Numbered from the stretch's first letter, positions 1 to 9,725 are shown. The stretch: DNA of 64,000 nt from an uncultured Prevotellaceae bacterium (GCA_947168395.1 CAMVLT010000001.1:62001-126000), one strand, 5' to 3'. Program-made: numbers and translations. Notes: generated by a model not told the origin, from the sequence alone.

Positions 1-266
1 ACAGCAGTGAAGCGAACCCCCATCTTGTCGAGAATGATACCGGCAAAGATGAGGAAGAACGCAAACACATTCAGGAACACCTCGGAACCCTGCATAGTAC
101 CAAATGCGGTAGAGTCCCAGCCTCGGGTCTCCTGCATCAGGTCCTTGATGGGCGAGAGGATGTCCATGAAGATGTAGCTGCAGAACATGGCCAAGGCCAA
201 CAGCAGCAAAGCGCTCCACCGCATAGCGGCGGAGTCGCGTAATGTCTTTTGGATAGCCTGTGACAT
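1..266 (-). CDS. MFS transporter, N-terminal part (cut by window edge)
   Basis: The reading frame starts at the ATG complementary to 264-266 and runs off the left edge, leaving about 88 residues. It contains two hydrophobic segments (near residues 18-38 and 62-80) and ends in a GIILDKMG motif, the loop typical of the first MFS half. The protein is clearly related to the MFS transporter at 13606-14931: both share a DS..RWS N-terminus, a D(I/V)(L/M)SP segment after the first helix and GIILDKMG after the second. The lipoprotein gene at 269-1069 lies upstream and ends only 2 bases before this start, so the two are probably co-transcribed. The substrate cannot be told from this fragment. Confidence 0.8.
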   Translation of the reverse strand, partial: MSQAIQKTLRDSAAMRWSALLLLALAMFCSYIFMDILSPIKDLMQETRGWDSTAFGTMQGSEVFLNVFAFFLIFAGIILDKMGVRFTA

Positions 267-268
267 TT

Positions 269-1069
269 TTACTTCAGGAGTGAAGCACGAGCTTCAGCAA
301 TCTTTTCCTTTGCTTCAACCATCTGAGCCTTCAGCTCATCAACGGTAACAGCATTGAGCACGGTGAGGGGCTCGACAGCCTTAGCAACAGGTTCGAGTTC
401 GGGGTCGTACTCGGTCAGGCGATTCAAGGCATCCTGAATGAGGATGATACGGAACGTCACGTTGGCAGCAGCATCATCGTTGAAAGCAGCGATGAACTTG
501 TCGGTGTTCTGCGAGGTGACATAGAGCTGCTCAACAAGCGAGGTAGCCACAATCTGCCAGAAGTAGTTGATGCGGCCATTCTCGTTCATGGCGTCATACA
601 GCGTCGTAGTAGCCTCGTAGATGTTGGCAGCATCATCGATAGCCTTGAACGAGGGGTCGTTGATGTCGGCAGCCAGCTTGGCAATAACCTTGTCGTATTC
701 GTCAACGGGCATGTCGTAGAGCTTAGCCACTTCCTTGTCGACCTCGATAGCGCTCAGCACGCGATACTTCTCTGAGAGCGTCATAGCCTCATCGGCAGCA
801 GTGAGATCCAGCAGATAGTCGGGCTTCACCTGCTTCTCGGCGTCGCTCAGTGAGATGGCACCGTCCTTCATGACGACAGGCAGCTGCTTCAGCTTACCCA
901 GTTCAGAGGCGAGACTATCGAAGTGCATCTTGATGCTGGCCTCAATCTGCTCCTGCTCGAAACTCTTCAAAGAGTCCTTCTCTTCAACGTTCTGAGCACC
1001 CTTGTTGCCTCCGCATGCTGCGAAGGTCATTGCTGCGAAAGCCACAGCGATAATTGATAATTTCTTCAT
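269..1069 (-). CDS. Putative lipoprotein of unknown function
   Basis: 266 residues beginning MKKLSIIAVAFAAMTFAAC. The hydrophobic N-terminus followed by FAAC is a lipobox, so Cys19 is the expected lipidated residue after signal peptidase II cleavage. The mature part is rich in Ala, Asp, Glu and Lys, looks helical, and has no motif I recognise. The stop lies 2 bases before the start of the MFS transporter at 1-266, suggesting one transcript. Location is inferred to be the periplasmic face of the inner or outer membrane. No function is assigned. Confidence 0.75.
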   Translation of the reverse strand: MKKLSIIAVAFAAMTFAACGGNKGAQNVEEKDSLKSFEQEQIEASIKMHFDSLASELGKLKQLPVVMKDGAISLSDAEKQVKPDYLLDLTAADEAMTLSEKYRVLSAIEVDKEVAKLYDMPVDEYDKVIAKLAADINDPSFKAIDDAANIYEATTTLYDAMNENGRINYFWQIVATSLVEQLYVTSQNTDKFIAAFNDDAAANVTFRIILIQDALNRLTEYDPELEPVAKAVEPLTVLNAVTVDELKAQMVEAKEKIAEARASLLK

Positions 1070-1111
1070 TGCTTTAAAATTTTAGTTATAAATAATAATG
1101 TTTATCTTTAT

Positions 1112-4018
1112 CTATGAATTGTCACTCTTGCGGACATACCGCCCAGGACAGTCAGTAAGCAGCAGCACGGCAGCGATGATGCACATCAGCAGCAGTACGG
1201 CCATATTGAACCAGAGGGTCTTCACGGGCGTGCTGCCAAGTATCTTCACACTGCTGTAGAACGGTGCACGTCCCACATGGCTTGCAGGTGTCAGGAATAT
1301 CAGTCCAGCACGGGGTACGATGTAGTTGTCGACCACGTCGAGCATCCGCCCCTGATCGGCCCCCACCACAAATTCTTCCAGTTTCAGGTTGTAGTTGTCG
1401 CGCTTCAGCTGCAGCATGGCTTCCCTACCCTCCTTGCGCAAGAAGCTGGCCATCTGACGGTCGCCAGCCAAGGTGGCAGCATTGCCGCGCTTGGTGAGTA
1501 TCTGCTCGGCCTCCTTGAAATACTTGTGCAGCGATTCGTAGTCCTCCTTCCCCTTGTAAGGCTCCATGCCACAATAGGCAGTCAGCACGGGCAGGTTGGT
1601 ACGTATGACCTCCAGATGCGAGGCAGGCACCTCCTTGCCGCGTTTCTGCTTGTCCTTCATCGTCTCAAGCTGCGACTCCAGTTCGTAGAGGAAGCCCATG
1701 TTATAGTACTGGGTCTCATACTTCTGGCGGTCAATCTCGAAGAAGGGACGCTCGTAGTCGTTGTCGGTGAATGACGTGACGGCCAGTGCCTCGTATGACC
1801 AACGCGAGGGGATGAGATCGCCTATCAGGGGAACATTACCCGTCGTGCTCTTCGGCGTCAGGTCCGAGAAGCTGACAACGAGTCCGCAGAGCAATATCTG
1901 GGGAATAAGCAGCATGGGAATACTGATGTAGATGGCCACAACCGAACTGAGACACTGCGACAGCAGCAATCCCGTCAGATTGGCCAACAGGGCCGTCATG
2001 AACAGGATGAGCCACCACACGCCAAACAGTCCTTGCAGCCCCATAATGGTATTACCTATTATAATAAACAGGAACGTCTGGAGCAGCGAGACACCAGCCA
2101 TGAAGATAATCTTCGACCAGATGTAGCTGCCATACGACAGCCTCAGGAACTTTTCGCGTTTCAGCAATGCACGGTCCTTGATGATTTCCTCGGCCGAACC
2201 GCTCATGCCGATGAAAGTGGCCACGATGACCGACATGAAGAAATAGCTCACCAGGTTCTTGTTGTCCATCACCGAATAGCCTTCGGGCGGAGCATAGCGG
2301 GTAAGCATGGCACACACCACCGCCAGCACGGGGGCTTCCAGCAGGGTGATGAGCAAGTATTGCAGGTTGGTTATCTTGGTCTTGAAATTACGATGCAGGA
2401 AGATGGCCAACTGCTTCAGGGGACCAGGCTTGCGCTGGTCTGACGGCGGCACGTCACCCACTTTAGGCTGTGACAGCTGCTCACGGTTCTTCAGGTACAA
2501 CTCGTGCCACTCCTGGGGCGTCATCTTACGCTCGTCAGACACCTCGCCACTACCGGTAAGTGCCTTCTCGTCGATGATGTTGAGCACAATCTCAGGATTC
2601 ACATTGCCACAGGTGGGGCAGGCACTGGTCTCGGCATCGGCATAGCAGGCAGCCTCCTTGAAGTAGGTGATGGCATCAATGGGATTGCCATCGAATACGG
2701 GATAGCCGCCACGGTCGAGCAGCCACAGGCGGTCGAACAGTTTGTAAACATCGCTCGACGGCTGGTGGATGTTCACCACGATGAGCTTGCCCTTGAAGGT
2801 CTGCTCTTTCAGCAGGTTGATGACCTTCTCAGTATCGGCTGACGACAATCCCGACGTAGGCTCATCAAGGAAGAGCACAGCTGGTTCGCGTATCAGCTCA
2901 AGGGCAATGTTCAGTCGTTTGCGCTGACCGCCGCTGATGTATTTGTTGATGGCCGAGCCTACCTTCAAGTCCTTGGCAGCATCAAGCCCCAAGTCCTTCA
3001 GCGTCTTCATGACACGGCGGTCAATCTCGGCATCGGCCATACCCTCGAAGCATAGTTTGGCCGTGAACCACAGGTTCTGGTAGACAGTAAGTTCCTCAAT
3101 CAGCAGGTCGTCTTGCGGCACAAAACCTATCAATGCTTTGGCGGCTGGCTCGGAGATGTCGTGTCCGTTGATGGTGATGGTGCCCTCCTGAGGAATCAGG
3201 CTGCCGTTGAGTATCGAGAGCAGCGTGGACTTACCCGTGCCCGAACCACCCATGATGGCCAGCAGTTCTCCGCTGTGCAGGGTGAAGCTCAGGTCGTGCA
3301 TACCATTGTCGCTGTTGGGGAAACGGAAATTGATGTCACGCCCGCAGAACTCAACGGCCTGCATCTTGTCGGAAGCCTTGCCATTGCGCTGGTTGTAGGC
3401 ATCGACAATGGTGGAATAGTAGAGCGGCTTGCCGCCCTTACCCTTCAGCACACTGCTCTGCAGCCATACCTGATAGGTGCCCGAGAGCACCGGCACGTCG
3501 TTCAGCAGCACCACGTCGCCACCCGTATAGGTGAAGATGAGCAGTCCCATACCAGGTTCGAAGAGAGTCTTCAACTGGCCATCGGTGTCGTCCAACTGGT
3601 GCAGCAGTACGTGCTCAGTCTCGTGGTTGCTTACGTAGTCGGTAAAGTCCTTTAACAAAGTATCAGGGATATGGAACTCGTCGGCCATCGCACGGAACAT
3701 CTGGGTAGCTCCTCCCTCCTTGTAGCCGCAGAACTCCATGAGGCGCAGCAACAGCAGCGACTCCTCCTTGGCCGAGATTTTTCCGTGCAGATTGGAGCAG
3801 ATGCCACTGACTACCTGCTGGGTGTCAAGCCCATCGGTCATCTCGTAGGCCATCCGCATATCACTGTACAAATCGACGTAGGTGTCGATATTTCTGATGC
3901 CAAAATGATGGCGCAAATAACTTACAAGCATGGCCTTTGCCCATGCTTCATCCACTTGTTCCTCCTTACCGAATAGAGCGAACAGGCTAAGGAAACTCGA
4001 TAATATAATGTCGGTCAT
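1112..4018 (-). CDS. ABCG-like ABC transporter, fused ATPase and permease
   Basis: 968 residues with ATPase and membrane domain in one chain, in the ABCG order. Residues 1-130 are a helical domain of unknown role. Residues 220-460 are the nucleotide-binding domain: Walker A GGSGTGKST near 257-265, a Q-loop in GFVPQDD, signature SGGQRKRL, Walker B AVLFLDEPTSGL and an H-loop in NIHQPSS. A CPTCG pair follows near 490. Residues about 555-760 hold five or six membrane segments of ABC-2 type, then a long soluble stretch and a last membrane segment near 940-960. It is presumably an inner-membrane exporter with unknown substrate. A TAnnTTTG promoter sits 39-46 bases before the start. Confidence 0.85.
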   Translation of the reverse strand: MTDIILSSFLSLFALFGKEEQVDEAWAKAMLVSYLRHHFGIRNIDTYVDLYSDMRMAYEMTDGLDTQQVVSGICSNLHGKISAKEESLLLLRLMEFCGYKEGGATQMFRAMADEFHIPDTLLKDFTDYVSNHETEHVLLHQLDDTDGQLKTLFEPGMGLLIFTYTGGDVVLLNDVPVLSGTYQVWLQSSVLKGKGGKPLYYSTIVDAYNQRNGKASDKMQAVEFCGRDINFRFPNSDNGMHDLSFTLHSGELLAIMGGSGTGKSTLLSILNGSLIPQEGTITINGHDISEPAAKALIGFVPQDDLLIEELTVYQNLWFTAKLCFEGMADAEIDRRVMKTLKDLGLDAAKDLKVGSAINKYISGGQRKRLNIALELIREPAVLFLDEPTSGLSSADTEKVINLLKEQTFKGKLIVVNIHQPSSDVYKLFDRLWLLDRGGYPVFDGNPIDAITYFKEAACYADAETSACPTCGNVNPEIVLNIIDEKALTGSGEVSDERKMTPQEWHELYLKNREQLSQPKVGDVPPSDQRKPGPLKQLAIFLHRNFKTKITNLQYLLITLLEAPVLAVVCAMLTRYAPPEGYSVMDNKNLVSYFFMSVIVATFIGMSGSAEEIIKDRALLKREKFLRLSYGSYIWSKIIFMAGVSLLQTFLFIIIGNTIMGLQGLFGVWWLILFMTALLANLTGLLLSQCLSSVVAIYISIPMLLIPQILLCGLVVSFSDLTPKSTTGNVPLIGDLIPSRWSYEALAVTSFTDNDYERPFFEIDRQKYETQYYNMGFLYELESQLETMKDKQKRGKEVPASHLEVIRTNLPVLTAYCGMEPYKGKEDYESLHKYFKEAEQILTKRGNAATLAGDRQMASFLRKEGREAMLQLKRDNYNLKLEEFVVGADQGRMLDVVDNYIVPRAGLIFLTPASHVGRAPFYSSVKILGSTPVKTLWFNMAVLLLMCIIAAVLLLTDCPGRYVRKSDNS

Positions 4019-4056
4019 TTCGCTTTGCTATCTCTCCATTTATACAATTTTGCTTG

Positions 4057-4064
4057 CAAATTTA
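4057..4064 (-). promoter_or_regulatory. Bacteroidota -7 element (TAAATTTG) before the ABC transporter
   Basis: On the minus strand the bases read TAAATTTG, matching TAnnTTTG, 39 bases upstream of the ATG complementary to 4016-4018. The -33 TTTG box is not clear. Confidence 0.55.
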
Positions 4065-4114
4065 CGAAATAAATCTGATAGGCATATTCTACATGGGTTA
4101 AAAAATCCTAAAAC

Positions 4115-6325
4115 TTATTTCAGCCATCGGTCAAGCCACCCAAAGTAGGTACGCTGCCAGAGTATTCCGTTCTGAGGTTTGAGCACCCAGTGGTTCTCAT
4201 CGGGGAAGATGAGTAGCTGTGCCTCGATGCCCCTCATACGGGCCGCATTGAAGGCACTCATGCCCTGTGTGGCATTGATACGGTAGTCCTTTTCACCATG
4301 TATGCAGAGTATGGGTGTGTCCCATTTGTCGACGAACCGGTGGGGCGAGTTCTCGTAGGTACGGCGGGCACGTGCTGTCTGGTCTTTGTTCCAGTAGGCA
4401 TCGTCATACTCCCAGTTCGAGAACCAGTTCTCCTCGGTCTCGGTGTACATAGCCTCCAGGTTGAAGGCACCGTCGTGGGCGATGAAGCACTTGAAGCGCT
4501 TGTCGTGGTGGCCAGCTAAATAGTAGACGGAGAAGCCGCCGAACGAGGCGCCAACGGCACCCAAGCGGTCCTTGTCAACGTATGGCAGGTTCTGGGCGGC
4601 ATCGTCGATGGCAGCCAGATAGTCCTTCATGCACTGACCAGTCCAGTCGCCGCTAATCTCCTCCAACCACTCCTGTCCGAAGCCTGGCAGTCCACGACGG
4701 TTGGGAGCCACAATGACGTAGCCCTGCGAGGCCATGATGAAGAAGTTCCAGCGGTAGCTCCAGAACTGCGAAACGGGACTCTGCGGGCCACCCTCACAGA
4801 AGAGCAATGTGGGATATTTCTTCGTGGCATCAAAGTTCGGGGGCAGTATAATCCACGTCAGCATCTCTTTGCCGTCGCTGGTTTTCACCCACCGCTGCTC
4901 AACGGAAGGTTTGCCAAGCTGGTCAAGTATCTCCTTGTTCACTTCAGTTATCTGCGAAGCTTTCGTGTCGCTGATGCTGTCGCCAGGAGTCACTACATAA
5001 AGGTCGGCAGGAGCCGTAAAACTGTGTCGCTCAGCCAGCACAGCCTTGTCGTTCAGCATCTGCAGCGAGCCGAAGTCAGCCCATTCGTTGGTCAGCTGCT
5101 TGACCTCACCCTGCAGGTTGGTACGGTAGAGGTTCTCAGTGGCGTGCCATACACCTATATAATATATAGTCTTCGAGTCGGGTGCCCAGCAGTAGTCGTC
5201 GACATTGGAGTCGAACGACTCGGTAACGTAGGTCTTAGTGCCCTCCTTCAGGTCATAGACGCAGAGTCGGTTGCGGTCGGCCTCGTAGCCGTCACGCTCC
5301 ATCGAGAGCCAGGCCACGTAGCGGCCGTCGGGCGAGAACTTGGGGTTGGTGTCGTAGCCCACGTTCATGTCTTTCAGGTTCGTGTTGACGAACTGGTTCT
5401 TGAGTGACTTCGTGGGGTCGAGCAAGTTGTCAATCTCGTAAGGAACTGTGCCATCGGACACCACGCCCCACTCATGGTTCTTGCAGAGGTTCTTGGTCTT
5501 GCTCATGTCGCCGCTCTCTGCGTCGTAGAGGAAGATGTCTGAATCGGTCGAGACGCTGTAAGACAGTCCCGTCTTGCAACGGCAGGTGAAGGCGATGAAC
5601 TTTGAGTCCACGCTCCAGGCCAGCTGCTCCATGCCGCCGAAGGGCTCCATGGGGCACTCGTAGGGTTCGCCCTCAAGGATATCCTTGCCATCGGTGGCGA
5701 TGGAAAAGCCGTCGCCCACACTGTAGAGGAAGGGGTGCTGGATGGACTCTACGTAGTGGTCCCAGTGGCGGTACATCAGGTCATTCACCACGCGGCCGGT
5801 AGCCTTGGGCAGGTCGTCAGGGTTCTTCTGGATAATCTCGTTGAAGGGGATGCTCTTCAGCACGATGACCTGCTTTCGGTCGGGCGAGAACATGAAGCCC
5901 TCCACCTTGCCCTCAGTCTCCGAGAGCTGCTTGCGACTGCCGCCGCCGAGGTTCATCTTCCACACTTCGCCGCCCTTCAGGAAGGCGATGGTCTCGTCAT
6001 CGAGCCACTGGGCGTCTGTCTCGTTGTCGGCATCGGTGGTCAGCTGGCGCTGCTCACTGCCGTCGGCATTCATCATCCAGAGCACCTGATGGTTGGCGTT
6101 CTCCTTGACGCTGTAGTAGCCCATCTGGAATACGATGTGCTGCCCGTCGGGCGATGCCTGGTATCCGCCTATGCGGCTCATAGCCCATAAAGCCTCTGGG
6201 GTCATCTGGCCGTTCTCTATCTGTACGGTTTGCTTCTCTATGTTCACTTTGTCACTCTCTTTCTGTGAGCCGCATGCCGCCAACAGCAGGACGGCCGCAG
6301 CCATTGTTGTCACTCGCTTCATCAT
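4115..6325 (-). CDS. S9-family prolyl oligopeptidase-like peptidase (lipoprotein)
   Basis: 736 residues. The N-terminus MMKRVTTMAAAVLLLAAC is a lipoprotein signal with an LAAC lipobox. Residues about 50-460 carry beta-propeller repeats of the WD40/PD40 kind (for example SPDGRYVAWLS). The C-terminal part is an alpha/beta hydrolase with the nucleophile in GASFGG (Ser near 594), an Asp in GEKDYRI near 680 and His in ENHW near 710, giving the Ser-Asp-His triad of S9 dipeptidyl-/acylaminoacyl-peptidases. It probably trims peptides in the periplasm. The stop lies just beyond the promoter of the ABC transporter downstream. Which S9 subfamily it belongs to is unsure. Confidence 0.9.
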   Translation of the reverse strand: MMKRVTTMAAAVLLLAACGSQKESDKVNIEKQTVQIENGQMTPEALWAMSRIGGYQASPDGQHIVFQMGYYSVKENANHQVLWMMNADGSEQRQLTTDADNETDAQWLDDETIAFLKGGEVWKMNLGGGSRKQLSETEGKVEGFMFSPDRKQVIVLKSIPFNEIIQKNPDDLPKATGRVVNDLMYRHWDHYVESIQHPFLYSVGDGFSIATDGKDILEGEPYECPMEPFGGMEQLAWSVDSKFIAFTCRCKTGLSYSVSTDSDIFLYDAESGDMSKTKNLCKNHEWGVVSDGTVPYEIDNLLDPTKSLKNQFVNTNLKDMNVGYDTNPKFSPDGRYVAWLSMERDGYEADRNRLCVYDLKEGTKTYVTESFDSNVDDYCWAPDSKTIYYIGVWHATENLYRTNLQGEVKQLTNEWADFGSLQMLNDKAVLAERHSFTAPADLYVVTPGDSISDTKASQITEVNKEILDQLGKPSVEQRWVKTSDGKEMLTWIILPPNFDATKKYPTLLFCEGGPQSPVSQFWSYRWNFFIMASQGYVIVAPNRRGLPGFGQEWLEEISGDWTGQCMKDYLAAIDDAAQNLPYVDKDRLGAVGASFGGFSVYYLAGHHDKRFKCFIAHDGAFNLEAMYTETEENWFSNWEYDDAYWNKDQTARARRTYENSPHRFVDKWDTPILCIHGEKDYRINATQGMSAFNAARMRGIEAQLLIFPDENHWVLKPQNGILWQRTYFGWLDRWLK

Positions 6326-6349
6326 AGTCGTAATATTTGAGGTACGCGA

Positions 6350-8230
6350 TTATTTCTTGGAGTTCATTCGCTGCCGCTGCAGTTCCTCAGCCTGCTTCTG
6401 CATGGCTTCGAGGCGGGCTGCCAGGCCGCTCTGCTTCTTCGGGTTAGCCTTGTTCTCCTTGTAGCGGGCCTCGAGTATGGCCAACAGCTTCTCGTCGTCA
6501 GTAGTCTTGCGGAGCACGAACATGATGATTGACGAGAAGAACAGCGAGATGAAGTAGTAGAAGTTCAGACCGCTGGAGTAGTCGTTGAACATGAAGAAGA
6601 ACATCAGCGGCATGAGGTACATCATCCACTGCATCATCTTCATCTGCTCAGCCTGTGCGCCTACCATCTGGTCGCGCTGCTGACGCATGGTGAACCATGA
6701 GTACAGTATGTTGGAGCCGCAGAACAGCAGGCACGACAGTGACAAATGGTCGCCGATGCCCCAGATGTGGCTGCTCCACGAGATGATGGGGTCGTAGGTA
6801 GCCAGGTCCTCCATCCAGAGGAACGACTGTCCGCGCAGCTGGATAGCGTTGGGCACAAACCAGAACATGGCAATCCAGATAGGCATCTGTATGAGCATAG
6901 GCAGACAGCCCGACAGCGGCGACACGCCGTACTGCGAGTACATCTGCATCATGGCCTGCTGCTTCTTCATCTGGTCCTCGGGCTTGTCGTACTGCTTGGT
7001 GGCCTCGTCGAACTTGGGCTTCAGCACGCGCATCTTGGCCGACGACATATAGCTCTTCTTCACCATCGGGAAGGTGATGGCTTTCAGTATCAGGGTGATG
7101 AGTATCAGCACTATACCCATCGAGAAGCCCCACGAAGCGAGCCAGTCGAAGACGTAGAGCGTGAACCAGCGGTTGATGAGCCTGAACAGCCACCAGCCGA
7201 GGTTGACAAGCTGCTCGAGGTCAAGGTCCTTGCCAAAGCGGCTCTGCTGCTCTACATCCTGAATCAGCCGGAAGTCGTTGGGGCCGATGTACATCTCAAA
7301 CTCCGACGGCTGCTGACCCGTGGGGTCGAAGGCAGTACGCAGCTTGGCATCGAACTGCTTCAGATAGCCCGACTCCTTCTGGTCCTGCACGCTGCTGAGA
7401 GAGGCGCCGCCAGCGAAGTTGTCCTTCGAGATGAGGGCAATGCTGAAGAACTGGTTGCGGAAGGCCACCCAGTCCAACTGCTCCTCGATAGTCTCTGTCT
7501 CGTCAGCCGTTTCCGACAGGTTGTCGGTAGAGCCATCGTGAGCCTCCTTGTAGAACAGGCCCGTATAGCGGTTCTCAAAGTAGTAGCCCTTCTCCTGCTG
7601 GCGGGTGTGGTCGCTCCATGCTATGTCCATCTCCTTGTAGGTAGGAGCAAAGTGCCCGCCCAGCCCATTGGCCGTCAACGTGAAGTACAGTAAATGGTCG
7701 GGGCCAAGGTGGTAGTCCAGCACGATGCTGCCACCGTCGGCAGCCCGAGCGGTCATGGTAACGGTAGAGTCGGTATGGTTCGACGGGGTGAAATACAGGT
7801 TCTGGGTGATGATATTGTCCTGCTTTCCAGCCAAAAGGAAGTTCAACTGCTGGTCCTCACCGTCAAAGAGGGTGACGTCCTTGTTACCATCCTTATCGGC
7901 AAAATTCTTGACTACAGCCTTCGAAATGGTGCCACCCTTGGTGTTCAGCGTCAGTTCCACCTTACTGTTCTGCAGCACCACCCGGCTGTCCTCGCCGCTC
8001 AGTGCGGCATAGAACATGTTGGACGAATCGTTCTTGGCAGCCTCCTCGGCCTTCGCCTTCCGGGCGGCTTCTTCGGCCTGCTGCTTCTTAGCGTTATCCT
8101 TCATGACAGCGGCTATGCTATCCTCCATGCGCTGGGCTTCTATCTGCTCCGCCGAGGGCTGGTTGTACCAGCTGAAGCCTATCAGCACCAGCGCTATCAA
8201 TACAAATCCAATAACTGTGTCTCTGTTCAT
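6350..8230 (-). CDS. yidC: Membrane protein insertase YidC
   Basis: 626 residues from MNRDTVIGFVLIALVLIGF. An in-frame ATG 14 codons upstream gives a poor N-terminus, so the start at 8230 is preferred. Family architecture is clear: one N-terminal membrane segment, a large periplasmic beta domain (about residues 65-345), then the conserved C-terminal insertase region with five membrane segments, including a MGIVLILITLILKAITFP segment, LSGCLPMLIQMPIW and a basic C-terminal tail. It inserts and folds inner-membrane proteins with or without SecYEG. A TAnnTTTG element at 8270-8277 lies 40 bases upstream. The peptidase gene downstream starts 24 bases after the stop. Confidence 0.95.
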   Translation of the reverse strand: MNRDTVIGFVLIALVLIGFSWYNQPSAEQIEAQRMEDSIAAVMKDNAKKQQAEEAARKAKAEEAAKNDSSNMFYAALSGEDSRVVLQNSKVELTLNTKGGTISKAVVKNFADKDGNKDVTLFDGEDQQLNFLLAGKQDNIITQNLYFTPSNHTDSTVTMTARAADGGSIVLDYHLGPDHLLYFTLTANGLGGHFAPTYKEMDIAWSDHTRQQEKGYYFENRYTGLFYKEAHDGSTDNLSETADETETIEEQLDWVAFRNQFFSIALISKDNFAGGASLSSVQDQKESGYLKQFDAKLRTAFDPTGQQPSEFEMYIGPNDFRLIQDVEQQSRFGKDLDLEQLVNLGWWLFRLINRWFTLYVFDWLASWGFSMGIVLILITLILKAITFPMVKKSYMSSAKMRVLKPKFDEATKQYDKPEDQMKKQQAMMQMYSQYGVSPLSGCLPMLIQMPIWIAMFWFVPNAIQLRGQSFLWMEDLATYDPIISWSSHIWGIGDHLSLSCLLFCGSNILYSWFTMRQQRDQMVGAQAEQMKMMQWMMYLMPLMFFFMFNDYSSGLNFYYFISLFFSSIIMFVLRKTTDDEKLLAILEARYKENKANPKKQSGLAARLEAMQKQAEELQRQRMNSKK

Positions 8231-8269
8231 TTCTATTCTGTTTTTACATTTTACAAACCAATTCGACTG

Positions 8270-8277
8270 CAAAGGTA
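8270..8277 (-). promoter_or_regulatory. Bacteroidota -7 element (TACCTTTG) for yidC
   Basis: The minus strand reads TACCTTTG, matching TAnnTTTG, 39 bases from the chosen yidC start. It supports that start over the ATG at 8272, which would overlap the promoter. Confidence 0.6.
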
Positions 8278-8294
8278 CGAAGATTTTTATTGCT

Positions 8295-8370
8295 AAAAAA
8301 GTAAAAAGGTAAAAAAGTAACGGTTTATTCTCTTTTTTTACCTATTTGCTTTTTTACTTCTCTACTTTTT
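8295..8370. repeat. AAAAAGTAAAAAGG-type simple repeat between divergent genes
   Basis: The left half has runs of AAAAAGT/AAAAAGGT and the right half carries the complementary TTTTTACC/TTTTTACTT units, so the region could pair as a weak hairpin. The same unit recurs at 10676-10738, inside the gene at 19525-19555 and at 26255-26345. Confidence 0.7.
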
Positions 8371-8372
8371 AT

Positions 8373-8380
8373 TAACTTTG
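8373..8380 (+). promoter_or_regulatory. Bacteroidota -7 element (TAACTTTG)
   Basis: TAACTTTG matches TAnnTTTG and ends 11 bases before the ATG at 8392, implying a very short leader. Confidence 0.55.
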
Positions 8381-8391
8381 CACGCAGAATT

Positions 8392-9600
8392 ATGAGAAAA
8401 CTTGCATTATCCATCGCGGCAGGACTGACGCTCAGCATCAGCGCCGCACAGCCAAACGACTCGGTGAACGGACGTCTGTACCGCCTGTTTACACCGATGA
8501 CATTCTATCACAACGTGTCTGGCAATCTGCTGGACCTGAACAGTAGCAGTGACGATGTGGACGAGACCGTCGACCGTGTGCTGATGAACGTCTACCTGAA
8601 CCGCCCCGACTTGGTGGAGGCCACCGAGACCCAGCTCGAAGAGTCAGGCTCGCTGCGCGAGGACCTCGACCAGCCCATCGAGCAGCAGGTGGAGTTCGTC
8701 GAGCATGCAGCCCCCATGCCCGAAGACCCACAGATTGAGCCTGCGGAAGTGGAGGTGACCAAACCCAAATTCTGGACTCGAAAGGCCGACGGATTCCTGC
8801 AGTTCATGCAGAACTACGTCAGCGGCAACTGGTACAAGGGCGGCGAGTCGAACTATTCGGCCTTAGGAAGCCTCACCATTGAGGCCAACTACGACAACAA
8901 GGGCAAGTGGAAGTGGGACAACAAGCTGGAGGCCAAGCTCGGATTCCTCACATCACGCTCAGACTCGCTCCACAAGTTCAAGTCGAACGAAGACCTGCTG
9001 CGTCTGACGTCGAAAGTAGGTCTGCAGGCCACCAAGCGCTGGTACTACACGCTGCAAGTACTGGCATGGACGCAGTTCGCACGAGGCCTGAAGTCAAATG
9101 ACCACCGCACCTACTCAGACTTCTTCTCACCCTTCAACCTGAACGTTGGTCTCGGTATGGACTACAAGGTTGAGGCATTCGACAAGAAGCTGACGGGCAC
9201 CATCAACCTCTCGCCCATCGCCCTGAACTACCGATACGTGGACCGCACGCAGTTTGCCAACCAGAACTCAGAGCATCCCACCGACTACAGCTGGTTCCCG
9301 TCACGACACGGCATTGACGACGGCAAGCGTCATCTGCTGGACCCCGGTTCGCAGCTGACTGCCGACCTGACGTGGAAACTCACTGAGAACGTCACCTGGA
9401 AAAGCCGACTCTGGGGATTCACCTCCTACCATCGCGGTGAGATTGAGTGGGAAAACACCTTCCAGTTGAAGGTTTCGAAGTACATTTCGGCCAACATTTT
9501 CCTCTATCCACGCTTCGATGACGGCAACGTCTGGGACGAAGACCTCGGCTACTGGCAGTTCAAGGAGTACACCTCCATCGGACTAAGCTACTCATTCTAA
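8392..9600 (+). CDS. DUF3078-like outer-membrane/secreted protein
   Basis: 402 residues with an N-terminal signal peptide (MRKLALSIAAGLTLSISAAQ). A low-complexity acidic, Pro- and Glu-rich linker spans about residues 75-125. From about residue 126 (FWTRKADGFLQFMQNYVSGNWYKGG) the protein has alternating polar and aromatic strands and ends in YTSIGLSYSF, with a C-terminal aromatic residue typical of outer-membrane beta-barrels. This matches the Bacteroidota DUF3078 type as I remember it; the function of that family is not established. It is a single gene with its own promoter, divergent from yidC. Confidence 0.7.
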   Translation: MRKLALSIAAGLTLSISAAQPNDSVNGRLYRLFTPMTFYHNVSGNLLDLNSSSDDVDETVDRVLMNVYLNRPDLVEATETQLEESGSLREDLDQPIEQQVEFVEHAAPMPEDPQIEPAEVEVTKPKFWTRKADGFLQFMQNYVSGNWYKGGESNYSALGSLTIEANYDNKGKWKWDNKLEAKLGFLTSRSDSLHKFKSNEDLLRLTSKVGLQATKRWYYTLQVLAWTQFARGLKSNDHRTYSDFFSPFNLNVGLGMDYKVEAFDKKLTGTINLSPIALNYRYVDRTQFANQNSEHPTDYSWFPSRHGIDDGKRHLLDPGSQLTADLTWKLTENVTWKSRLWGFTSYHRGEIEWENTFQLKVSKYISANIFLYPRFDDGNVWDEDLGYWQFKEYTSIGLSYSF

Positions 9601-9609
9601 GCCACTTAG

Positions 9610-9634
9610 CCCTCCCCTCGCCTTGAAGGGAGGG
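9610..9634. repeat. GC-rich palindrome after the DUF3078-like gene
   Basis: CCCTCCC at 9610-9616 pairs with GGGAGGG at 9628-9634 around an 11-base loop. No T-run follows, so a terminator role is doubtful. It resembles the GC-rich palindromes inside coding genes at 20682, 23675, 25972 and 26769. Confidence 0.5.
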
Positions 9635-9653
9635 CAGTAGCGCTTAGTAAAAA

Positions 9654-9688
9654 CGATGACGATGACACCGATGACACCGATGACAGCG
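9654..9688. repeat. GATGAC/GATGACACC tandem repeat
   Basis: Four or more copies of CGATGAC with ACC or AGC spacers. The complementary form occurs at 9804-9836 and the same orientation recurs at 10011-10053. No coding signal is visible. Confidence 0.8.
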
Positions 9689-9725
9689 GCATTTATTTGT
9701 CATCGCTATGTGGATTTAGATATTC

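Noticed and set aside
9610..9634. Terminator for the DUF3078-like gene
   Set aside because: There is a stem but no T-run, and it looks like the GC-rich mobile palindromes; kept only as a repeat.
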